A stretch of DNA of 64,000 bases from Gordionus sp. m RMFG-2023 (taxonomy: Eukaryota; Nematomorpha; Gordioida; Chordodea; Parachordodidae): assembly GCF_954871325.1 (NCBI RefSeq), contig NC_088779.1, positions 2,792,846 through 2,856,845 of the forward strand, in the 5' to 3' direction. Within the stretch, counting starts at the first letter, position 1, and every line of letters starts with the position of its first letter. Below are positions 54,073-64,000 of the stretch, piece after piece. The notes below the pieces were generated by a model that had not been told where the DNA came from, did not search any database, and saw only the letters and a program-made list of their open reading frames with translations. Both the position numbers and the translations under genes were made by a program.

Positions 54073-56510
54073 GTTTCATTAATAAAAACGACATCAACGG
54101 AGAATACGAAAAAACGGAGGTAGTTAGGTCGAATCAATAAATTGATATTTTCTATTTTATAAGGTAAAAGCTTTCGTTTGTATTTTCGGTCTTCGATGTA
54201 TTGCGATGTCCCAGATCCCTGAAGAAAGCTAGGGTGTGTGTGACAAAGGAATTTAGGTTCATATGTATCTTAATTGTATAATTAATGTAACTTAGGGAAT
54301 TTAATGTGTATCTAGATACATCTTTAGTTCATAAGGTCATGAGACTATAAGGTGTGCGAATATGGTATGGATGGCCCATCTAATGATAATAAATATTTAT
54401 TAGGGATTAAATGTTATTTTTTGGAGTATCAAGGGCGTTGTCGCACAATAGGCATCTATTGCGGCTGCCGAATCACCCCAACGCAACAAATAATCCCAAA
54501 CAGAAAAACTATTTTTTTTTATACCTTTCATTACTATCTACATTAGGGAACTTAGGCGGAAAAAACGATCCTATTTTTAATAACTTTAATTAAAAGCCAA
54601 CAACAATTATTGGAGATCCAAAAGTAAATTTATACCTTAGACAAAAAATGTCTCTCTAGAGATATGTATATTTAACTTTAAACCTCGGCTCTATACCAGT
54701 CACTATGACTTTTCATTTCATCCCCACCCCCTTCCATTTAGGTTTTTTTAGTATTTTAGTTAATATAATTTTGAATATATATTTTTTTATATTAATTTAT
54801 TAAATTTATTTTTCCTATTATACAAATGTTAAAGCCAGGATTTACCTAAAAGATGGGAGGGGGGTTAATAAATTTCTGAGAGACGAAGCCCCTCAGAATC
54901 CCCTGTTGACTAATCTTTTGCCCGATGCCTATATATAGCTATAAAATATTTTCGTAGAATTGAAGGTTAATTTTAAGTTAAAAAAAAACAACGTATTATC
55001 ATTATTTAAAATATAGGAAATTGATTACCAAGATAGATATTAAAAAAATAAGCTAAAGCCTGGAACAAATAGGAAATATATTTTTATTAGTTTGTATCGT
55101 AAATTCGAGAAAGTGCTTTTATCAGTATATGTCGTAATTAGGGAGGCATGCTAAAATTTGAAATAATTTTGTAATGTTTGGAAAAGTTTATTTATGTGTG
55201 TTTAAAAAGTGCACAATGCATTATAAGGCTTAATGCCCATTCTTTCTAAGCTTGCATACGAATATTCAGCAATTAAATACTATCCAGTTCCTACCATATC
55301 TTTCAAATAAAACTTATATAAATAGTAAATTTTACCTATAATTTCACCCGAGATATTCACTATGGAGATAGGGATAGCAAAGTTTGAAAGGTATTCAGCA
55401 ACAGTTTAGGATTCAATAAACGTTCCATAATCTAGGTTAAAAATATTTCCATAAGTAATATAAAAATCATAATTTTTAGTTTAAAAGATTATTAAATTTT
55501 ATATTCTTTCTTTCAGATTATTTTTTAAGATATATGCAAACATTTTTGGGATAGAGGGAGATGTGGCAAAGGTTTTTATTAGCTCAAAGAATTTTCTTTT
55601 GCCCCCCTCCCCATGCCTAATAGTTATAATATATTTTTTTTAGATATATATTTTTTAAACGCTTTGAATATTTGATTTAAAAATGAAATTGAAAATATGG
55701 TTATTATTTTCAAAAATGATCTTATTTTTCTTTCATATAATTGTTTATAGTGATATACTCAATATATTTTTAGAGAGGCGCCTGGGATGTGTATAGAGGA
55801 AAATTATTTAGATTAAAATGGTATCTATTAGAACAAGAAATTTCTGAAGGTGAGAGAATCTCCCCCCCCCCATCCCAGCCCCCTTTTGATAGCTACCTGA
55901 ATATTTTTTTGACATTTATTATGTATTTTATATAGATTTGATATTATTTTTAAAAAATTAATAAGACTACAAGAATTTTTATTAAATGAGTGTTATTTTA
56001 ATTATTAAATTCATACTATAAATTATATTTTCACTATGTTAACAATTGCAATCTAATTCTGTGTTAAAAAAGGTATATCAATATCACTATAATATTTTAT
56101 ATTATTTATAAGTATAGTATTATTTTAGAATTATATATTCTATTTACATATTAAAAATTTATTAGTTTTTGAAATTCGATATTAAATATGACATAGTAAT
56201 AATAATGCCTAAATAGCAATCAAAATCAAGCATTAGCAGCTGAAACCTAATTGTTTTATTATTTAAATTATTTTATAACCCTAATTAAATAAATATAATC
56301 ATTGATTGATTGAAAATATTAATTTAATAATGTGTTTGTGTTAGCCAAATTCAAGATCACTAATAAACTACATTACTCATTTTTAAATGAAATTTACTAT
56401 ACCCTTAACTAAGAGAATTTCTAAATTCCAAACCAATATACGTAACTAATTTGTTAAAACTCTAATAATTTTAATTAAAACATCCTTCACTCATTTATTT
56501 TATATTAGAT
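54073..56510. other. No gene recognised; hAT-like end fragments
   Basis: 54836-54940 (GACGAAGCCCCTCAGAATCC) and 55777-55905 (C-run, then CTTTTGATAGCTACCTG) resemble pieces of M5-type hAT elements, without partners. The rest is AT-rich. Confidence 0.4.
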
Positions 56511-56762
56511 AATGAAGAAAGAAGAGATTGATTTAAATAATGCAAATAAATATTGATAATATTTTAGCCAAAAGAATAATAAGAATGAAAGAGTTGGATT
56601 TTAACAAAGTTTATTGAGTTAAAACATATTTTACTTACTCATTTATTTTATGTAGATAATGAAGAAAAAAAAGCTAGGGATTTTGATATGACGATGGGAA
56701 TAGAAGATGAGGCGATGAAAGAGTTGGAGTTGAACAGAGTACATTTAAAATACAGTTTTTAA
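56490..56762 (+). pseudogene. Duplicated exon-like segment with a 35-codon acidic frame
   Basis: Two blocks about 140 bp apart share CTCATTTATTTTAT, then TAG, then ATAATGAAGAA, and later GATGAAAGAGTTGGA-type sequence. The second block (56656-56762) is open from an acceptor-like TTTATGTAG and would encode DNEEKKARDFDMTMGIEDEA and onwards to a stop. The first has several stops. It may be a terminal exon whose upstream copy decayed. No other exon was located. Confidence 0.35.
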
Positions 56763-57588
56763 AAACATTGAAAGCAAAAATGTTAAGAGAAAGAAAATAG
56801 GTAAATTAATTTATATACAAGATATTGTATTTGTAAAAAAATAGAAGCTATATGTGAGGCTCTCCAAAGTTATCTCTTATGGTATAAAATTTTTTAATGT
56901 AATTAAATATAAGCATACTTTCTGATGAGGATGGTAAGCCTCGCTAGCAATAATTTGTATAAAGGTAATTTGGACAATAAAGGAAAAAAAGGAATATTTT
57001 TTTTTATCACTTTTATAATACGGCAAAATTTTTTTGTATTCGAAATCACAGATATTTAATGCTCTTTGATATTATAAATTATAATATATATATATATTCT
57101 GCAATCGCAAATACATTATACTGTTATAAATAGCTAAATATTTTGTATTAAAAAATATTATCTTTAACTTACCAAATTATTTTGTATTGTTTTGCCTATT
57201 TATATTCTAGTATTAGTATGAATGAATGCTTAATAAATGAAAAAATATGAAATTTTAATTCAAAGTTTGCAAATTTTAATATAAAAAGTTTAATATGTGG
57301 GATATTTTCACATATCAATAATATAATTTATAACTCATCCATTCCGGCCATTTTTTTTTTTACAAATTATACAACAATTAATAATAAGATTCGGATACAT
57401 TCTAGGAATAATGTTAGGCAGTAAAACATTACCACCCGATATTTACACACATATATAATCATTATAAAAAATATCTAATTAACGAGTACACTAATTAATA
57501 ATATATAAATAATATAATAGCTTATATTCATATATATATTTACATCATATCAATATTATCTATTGTATAACAGGGATGAAGCGTGAAG

Positions 57589-57771
57589 TAGTGTTGTTAA
57601 TTTGCTTGGTCCAAAAATTTACGACCTTTTTATGTGCTCAGGCCGACCTCGGGTTCAGACCCGTGAACCCCGGGTCTGTGCTCGGGGTTCGTGCTCAAAG
57701 CTGGTTTGGTCGATTTTTTAGACCCAAACCCGGGGTTTGGGTTTTACACAACCAACCAATTAACAACACTA
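57589..57771. mobile_element. TA-flanked MITE with GTGTTGTTAATT ends (M7)
   Basis: GTGTTGTTAATT at the left and AATTAACAACAC at the right between TA dinucleotides. The GC-rich interior has GACCCGTGAACCCCGGG blocks unlike M1. It shares only the outermost GTGTTGTTAA with M1, suggesting the same transposase acts on both. Confidence 0.8.
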
Positions 57772-59134
57772 AAGTTTTCAATTAGGGAAGCAATCGAAAT
57801 TTTTATTTTATTCTTATTTAACAGTCAAACCATAAATAAGTAAAATTCCTCTTTGTTTTTGAGTAAAATAATCAAGTATCGAATTATAAAAGTTATTGCT
57901 AGATTATAAATATTTTAATAAGTTTTTTTCAAAATATTAAAAAAAATATTTTTAAATTTAACTTACAATTTATTTATTAAAGAGTTAGCATAATATCTAT
58001 AAAATTATTTTATAAAATTCTAAAAAATTTATTTTAAAATAATTTTGTGCATCAATAGTATTGTTTATAATTAATTAGCGTCATGGCTCAGCAGGATTTA
58101 TAAATTCCTTTGCATGATAAAAAATATCCTTTACAATCTTGAACTGATATCTACATATATAAATGGAAAGAAATAATATTTTTATCTTTTTTTATAATAT
58201 ATATATATATATATATATATTTTAGTCTTAATATTTTTATAATATATATTTATTTAAATTATATCCTCATACATATGAGATACAATTTGCAATTAAATAT
58301 TTTTATTTTTAAAATTAAAAGCGTTAAATAAAAGTATATCAAAATATATCCTTAAAAGTATCTATAAAAAGATACAGATACCTTTGAAACAATATATAGA
58401 TATAGATTTTTTTTATACAACTATGATAATCTTAATAAATTTTCAATATTACAATTATTAAACATCATAAAAAATATTTTATTAAAAAAAGTAAGAAAAA
58501 TATAATATAAAAATTTGTTTTTTTATTTATTAAAAAAGCATTTTTTCATTTTCTTTCCCAATACTCATTTTTTTAAATTAAACTACACAATACTATCGCG
58601 TGATTTTCCTGTTATTTATTAAAAAAAATAAAATAAGCAATAATAAATTTGCCTCCCTCATGTTAATTTTTTAACTTAGTAAAAATTATAGTAAATTTTT
58701 TAAAGTAGTAAAAATAATAGTAAACATATTAAAATTAATATTAATATTTTTAACGTTATAAAAATAATATAATAAAAATTATATTAAATTTTAGCGAAGG
58801 CAGATAAGTTTTTTTTGAACATATATTGTTTATTAAAGATTTTGTACGAAAAATTTCAAGGGAAGCAATGCTTCCCGTGCTTCTATGGAAGCTTCGTCAC
58901 TGATGTTTAATAATGCAATTATACATGTAATTTCTATATTGCTGTAAAAAGTATTATATATTTTTAAGGCTGGCTGAACGCTCAAAGGCCCGCAAAATAG
59001 AAGGTATGGGGCATAGCACCCCCCCCCCCCCTTCCCATGATCCCTTTAAGATTGTTAAGGTTATGAAGCTTCTGTGTTTAAGTGAGAAGATTTAGCCTCT
59101 CCTTTGTTATCACATCCGACTTAGAATTTAGATA
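57772..59134. other. No gene recognised; hAT-like fragment
   Basis: 58850-58905 (AAGCAATGCTTCCCGTGC, ending CTTCGTCACTG) looks like the right end of a hAT-type element without a left partner. 58201-58220 is an AT dinucleotide run. Confidence 0.4.
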
Positions 59135-59139
59135 GAAAC

Positions 59140-59523
59140 TGAAAAGGTTGGCAGAGATCAAGGCAGAACATAAATGGTGTAAACGTATATTACGTGAATT
59201 TATTGATATTTAAATTAAAAAAATATAATCATCACATATTCAAAAATAGTTTGCTATATATATTGACAATGTAATTTATCATAAATTGATCTTTTTTTAA
59301 AAAGTTAAAAATAAAAAAATTGAATATTAGTTTGTTAAGTAAATTGATTTATAAAATATAAAATTTAATATTAGTTTATAAACAAATTGATTTAAAATAA
59401 AAAAAAAGTTGTTTTTAACAAAAAGAAAGAAACAATTTTTATTACATTTGAAATATTTAAGTTACGCCATAAATGACTTAAGGATAAAAAAAAATAATTT
59501 TTTAAAGTTAATATTATTTAACA
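59140..59523 (-). repeat. 3' LTR of the young element
   Basis: 384 bp, TG...CA, nearly identical to 61137-61519. Confidence 0.93.
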
Positions 59524-60076
59524 TTTCACACTTTTTTTTTATTTTTTATTTGCCCTCTGTCTATAATTTAGTTGTATGTCATTCTTGCTCGTTAACCCCT
59601 TCGTTGATCTTTTGTACGTTTTATCTATTTAGTTCATAAAATCTTTTATAGTTTCGTCTTGATAAATGATAGTTATTTTGGTTGTAAAATCTTATATTGC
59701 CTTGCTCCCTCCAAATCTTTTAAAAAACGGTTTAGTATGTGATTCGACTTTGTCATCCTATTGTTAATTATTATCATAATTTGTTATTGAATAATTTTAG
59801 AATATATGTAATATTGAATAAGAATCGCCAAATAATCGAAATAGAATTAATTTAACGAATATCGAATTTTGAATAAGAATAATTGAAGTAGAATAAATTA
59901 ATCAAATGTTGAATAATCGAAATAATATGAATTGATTGGTCGCGTTTTATTTTAATAAATATCGCGTTTTAAATAATAGCGTTTGATATAATAATTTTTA
60001 TCGATATTAAATTTCAATTTTATTTATTTATTTTAAATAATTTTTTTTTATTAATATTAAATTTCAATTATTTTTA

Positions 60077-60949
60077 TTATTTTTTTTTTTTAAATTTTAC
60101 TCCCTTGTTTTTTAAATCAAATAATAACTCAAAATTACTGTTTTTTTTTATCTTCAATAAAAATAATGTTTTAAAGTGGTCAATGTAACTTACACATGGT
60201 TTGTCCTTAAAACATAATTTAGATTTCATTGTATTTAAAATTTTAATTTTGAAAGATTCGTCCACTTTATCATTAATTATATAAGGTAAATGTTTATTTG
60301 TATTGTCTACTCTCTTGATTTTTTTAAATAAATAAGTGTCAAGCTTTAATGATTTGGATTCTACTTTTTTAAAATTTTTGTGTATGGGAATTTCAACTAT
60401 TTCAGTTTCATTAATTTTTTCAGTACTAAGATTTATATCATTATTTTTACAGTCATAATACTCTTTTAAAATTTCATCATGTGATCTTATGGGTATATTT
60501 ATATTTTCATCATTTTTTATAATCACAAATGTTTTAAATTTTATTATATAATTTATTTCTTTTAGTTTATAAGGTTTTAATTCAATATCTAATTTTTTTA
60601 TACTAAAAGATTTATAATTATAATTTCTTTTATAATAATGTGTTTCTTTATCCAATTTTCTATTTTTATAACAATTCTCATTACTAGATTTACTAAAATT
60701 TTTATTAGAACAATTTTCTTTTATTTCTGTAGCCGATTTATAATTACATAAACACTTTAATGTACATAATGTTTTATCATAACTCGAATTTAACTCTCTT
60801 GGAAACACTGCTTTCATGACTAAATATAATTCATCTGGTAAATTACCTATTAAGCTTAGAGTATTCTCACTATCATGAAATTTTAAATAATCATCTAACT
60901 TGTCAATGGACTTTGTTTTATTATTAGTATCCCAAATTGGTCTATTCAT
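60077..60949 (-). CDS. Gag-like protein of the young LTR element, 290 aa, uncertain
   Basis: The only long frame of the element, on the strand predicted by the primer-binding site. Residues 1-70 (including LSLIGNLPDELYLVMKAVF and SSYDKTLCTLK) are reminiscent of the helical capsid part of Ty3/gypsy Gag proteins. The rest is Lys/Asn/Ile-rich with no zinc knuckle and no protease or polymerase motif that I can see. Retrotransposon Gag forms the particle that packages element RNA; whether this one does is not shown. It could also be an unrelated element-specific protein. It differs from the CCHC protein of the element at 3446-6441. Confidence 0.55.
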   Translation of the reverse strand: MNRPIWDTNNKTKSIDKLDDYLKFHDSENTLSLIGNLPDELYLVMKAVFPRELNSSYDKTLCTLKCLCNYKSATEIKENCSNKNFSKSSNENCYKNRKLDKETHYYKRNYNYKSFSIKKLDIELKPYKLKEINYIIKFKTFVIIKNDENINIPIRSHDEILKEYYDCKNNDINLSTEKINETEIVEIPIHKNFKKVESKSLKLDTYLFKKIKRVDNTNKHLPYIINDKVDESFKIKILNTMKSKLCFKDKPCVSYIDHFKTLFLLKIKKNSNFELLFDLKNKGVKFKKKK

Positions 60950-61136
60950 ATGATTTTAGCTAAAACTAGATAAATTTTTTGCGATTGTTAAGATGAAACA
61001 TTTTCATAAACTTATAGGACAACAAAAAAGAAATTACAATGATAAAATTTAAATTGAATTTTCTCTTATATTGTTTAATTTATGAACAAGGATTTGCAAA
61101 AAATATTCTCAATTCTTTATCCCACCGCTGCCACCA

Positions 61137-61519
61137 TGAAAAGGTTGGCAGAGATCAAGGCAGAACATAAATGGTGTAAACGTATATTACGTGAATTTAT
61201 TGATATTTAAATTAAAAAAATATAATCATCACATATTCAAAAATAGTTTGCTATATATATTGACAATGTAATTTATCATAAATTGATCTTTTTTTAAAAA
61301 GTTAAAAATAAAAAATTGAATATTAGTTTGTTAAGTAAATTGATTTATAAAATATAAAATTTAATATTAGTTTATAAACAAATTGATTTAAAATATAAAA
61401 AAAGTTGTTTTTAACAAAAAGAAAGAAACAATTTTTATTACATTTGAAATATTTAAGTTACGCCATAAATGACTTAAGGATAAAAAAAAATAATTTTTTA
61501 AAGTTAATATTATTTAACA
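61137..61519 (-). repeat. 5' LTR of the young element
   Basis: 383 bp, TG...CA. The candidate primer-binding site begins at the next base inward. Confidence 0.93.
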
Positions 61520-61524
61520 GAAAC

Positions 61525-63642
61525 GGATTAGAATTACAATGTTCTAATAGGTAATGATGAATGGAAAATATTTAAATATAATAATAATTAGGAGTATTAA
61601 GAAAATAATTTAAAACAAGGCTAGAAAAAATCTCGATAATAATGATATTAAAATAATATTAAAACAGTAGTTTTGTAAGGTAAACGAATTATAATTCATA
61701 ATTTTTGTACAGAGATTTAAATCTAGGTCTAATTTAATTAACTTTTAAATATATCATATCATTCATGCACACAATATCACATGTTTTGGTTTATCCAATG
61801 GGATGAATTAAGTTTGTTTTTAAGTTTTCACTAGTTATATATATCATTGGTTTTCTCATTACATTTCATTCATTTTATTGTTTATTAATATCACCATATG
61901 GTAAGATTATTTTTTATAAATAGCTATATTTTTTGCTTTAAATATTTATATTATTACAATTTTCTATTACTACCAATCAATAATCAATCATCCTTGTAAG
62001 AATTGAGTTATTACAGTAAGATATCATGGAAAATGAATGAAACTGATATTTTATGCCCTTTTAAAATTAAAGGTAACCTATTTATTTTACAAAAATATGA
62101 ATACTAAATAAATTGGTTGGAAAGTTGCTTCCTGTTAGAATTTTGCTTAAAAGGGTGGGTTAGGGGGATGTGGAATAAGACAAATGATGTTTTAAACAAT
62201 TAATATTAATTAATTATAAATAATATCTTTTATTTTTGCTTACATATTAATATTTTCATTCTTTTACTTTTTTTTAATATGTACAAGCTGGTAACAAAAT
62301 TAATAACAAGCATATAGGTGCTTGTAATATGCCCATATACTTAATAATTTGCTTAATTTAGCACTATTTTTAAAATATTCCAAATGTTGTACCAGTAATA
62401 AATGTAGTTACCTTAGACCCCTCCAAATTTTTAAATAAATATTTTAATCTATTGTTTGTTTGTACAAAAGCCAAATTTCCTAAGATTAGATTATTGAAAT
62501 CAAATAACAATACATTCATCTAACTTAAAAACAAAACACATTTTAATTTTTTTAAATTTAATGAAGAAAAATTTATTTAAAGGTTAACCACTATTTAATT
62601 TAATAATCTAGTCTGGTGTTATTTTGGAATTATTTTTATTATTATAAAATCTTAAAAATAAAATTATTCAAATTTTATTAATTTTTAATTTATGAATGAA
62701 ACTAAACTATAGAGAATTCTATTTTTTGCTCTAATTAGTTCTTTACATTTACTTAAAAGGATGCATACGTTTACCCCTAAATTTGATTTTTTAATAGATT
62801 ATCTTCCAATTTTCCTTTTCAAAATTCTCAAGAAATGTTTGAATATCCAACTGCCCATATCTCTTTGCAATATCAAGCTTAGAGAAAGGAGCAAATATTA
62901 GGATTTCAAGAAGGAAATCTGAAGTGTAGATTTAATTAGGTTGACTAGACATTGACTAAAAATGGCCTTGCCACTTTTAAATCTGCATTAATATAATGTA
63001 CTATATCTATCTTATAGTCTATTAGTAGTATATCAGAATGAAATTTAGAGATCCCATTTTTATTTATTCATCCTATTTTTTATAAAAATTATTATTTAAA
63101 ATATATATATTTTTTTATTTATTAACAAAGGTATCATCAACTTAACACATTATATTAACATAGAAGTTATTGATTGATGTGTTTGACAAACCAAATATAA
63201 TTGGCTCATTTTTATTTACAGTACTTTTATATTCTTATAAAACCATATATAAATTATTTTTTGAAAACCAAATATAGGAATCCTTTATTTCCGTTCTAAA
63301 ATAGTTATTTAGAATTCGATTTTTAAGCTTAAACATTTTATTTTATCCTTTCAAAACTAATTGTTCATCTTTTAAACGTTGACCTATCAAATGATTATAT
63401 TTGTCCCTTGTGATCCATTTACATAATATTATTATATAATGAATGAATCATTAGCATCTATTTCCCTTATAATAATAAATTTTGTTTTCTACTCTTTTTT
63501 TTCTCTTCTTTCTGCCAGAAAAATTGATAATTAAATTTGTTATTAAATATTCATATTGGTCCATGCTCCGGGCTAATTTTGTTAGGGCAAATTTTTGTTG
63601 CTTCGATTGATCCTTCCAATTTATAACCGTATAACTATATAC
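61525..63642. other. No gene recognised
   Basis: AT-rich, with only short frames and no repeat ends that I can define. Confidence 0.5.
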
Positions 63643-63785
63643 TAGTGATCTGCATAGGGTCTAATTTTTCAAGCCCGGCCTGGCCCAAAATTTTTAAAAA
63701 ATATTAGGTCCGACCCGGCCCGAGCCGAAATAATTTTTTAAAAAAATCGATCCGACCCAGGTACCGCCTGGATTCGCAGATCTAT
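63643..63785. mobile_element. M2-like hAT MITE
   Basis: TAGTGATCTGCATAGGG faces the inverted end TATAGATCTGCG. The interior has AGCCCGGCCTGGCCC and CGACCCGGCCCGAG blocks. No convincing target duplication. Confidence 0.6.
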
Positions 63786-64000
63786 AGTTAGAATAACGAT
63801 CATTTTATAGTAAAATTAACCCTTTAACAAGCGATTTTAAATTTGAACGCCGGATAAAACATGCCCCATATTTTTTTTTTAAAATGGGAAACGGTATAAA
63901 AAGTTTACTTACCATGACTCGCCAAAACCCTTAATTTCCACTAGGTTAACTTTTGTATATTGTTTACTACTGATTTATTTAGGTTAATATTATTGTTATT

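Larger units (their letters stand above)
59140..61519 (-). mobile_element. Young compact LTR retrotransposon, 2.38 kb
   Basis: Direct repeats 59140-59523 and 61137-61519 start TG and end CA and differ, by eye, at about two positions. GAAAC stands just outside both ends (59135-59139 and 61520-61524), an exact 5-bp target duplication. Read on the minus strand, TGGTGGCAGCGGTGGGA follows the 5' LTR directly, a plausible tRNA primer-binding site. A purine-rich tract (AAAAAAAAAGTGTGAAA) precedes the 3' LTR. Between them is one 290-codon frame. No reverse transcriptase or integrase is present, so the copy looks structurally whole but non-autonomous. LTR similarity indicates a very recent insertion. 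Confidence 0.93.

Overview
This is a strongly AT-rich eukaryotic nuclear window with few genes and many repeats. A ruined rhodopsin-class seven-transmembrane receptor, short GT-AG introns (48 and 58 nt), a metazoan-type hAT and Tc1/mariner complement, and a decayed invertebrate transposase-like protein all suggest an invertebrate animal. I cannot name the species. Most long open frames here are low-complexity or antisense shadows.

Layout. 1-960: 326-bp tandem repeat. 2.3-3.2 kb: foldback elements and a perfect TCTCT array. 3446-6441: an older LTR retrotransposon with a CCHC gag-like frame. 6.8-8.3 kb: copies of the main foldback MITE of the window (family M1). 8950-11583: nested hAT elements, each bounded by target duplications. 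11.86-12.64 kb: degenerate tandem array. 13.36-14.75 kb: GPCR pseudogene. 16-20.3 kb: two M1 copies, each split by a different element (Harbinger-like and hAT-like). 20383-21486: an intact Tc1/IS630-type transposase frame lacking its first catalytic Asp. 24.3-25.5 kb: hAT transposase ruin. 28.85-29.43 kb: decayed transposase-like gene. 30.7-31.1 kb: 132-bp tandem repeat.

32.5-49.9 kb is the most interesting stretch. Comparing three paralogous copies revealed a previously unrecognised split gene at 41229-49863. It has six exons, five GT-AG introns whose phases all agree, and 208 codons. The predicted product is a secreted, cysteine-rich protein (13 Cys) with a short hydrophobic leader. Copy A (32523-36536) is decayed but carries a roughly six-fold in-frame expansion of one motif in its last exon. 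Copy B (37978-38340) is a two-exon relic inside a tandem segmental duplication of A. The introns of the intact copy are packed with MITEs and TTTC/GAAA microsatellites.

50-64 kb is mostly featureless AT-rich DNA with MITEs. The exception is a compact, very young LTR retrotransposon at 59140-61519, with near-identical LTRs, a GAAAC target duplication and one 290-codon frame. No rRNA gene, CRISPR array or complete tRNA gene was seen.
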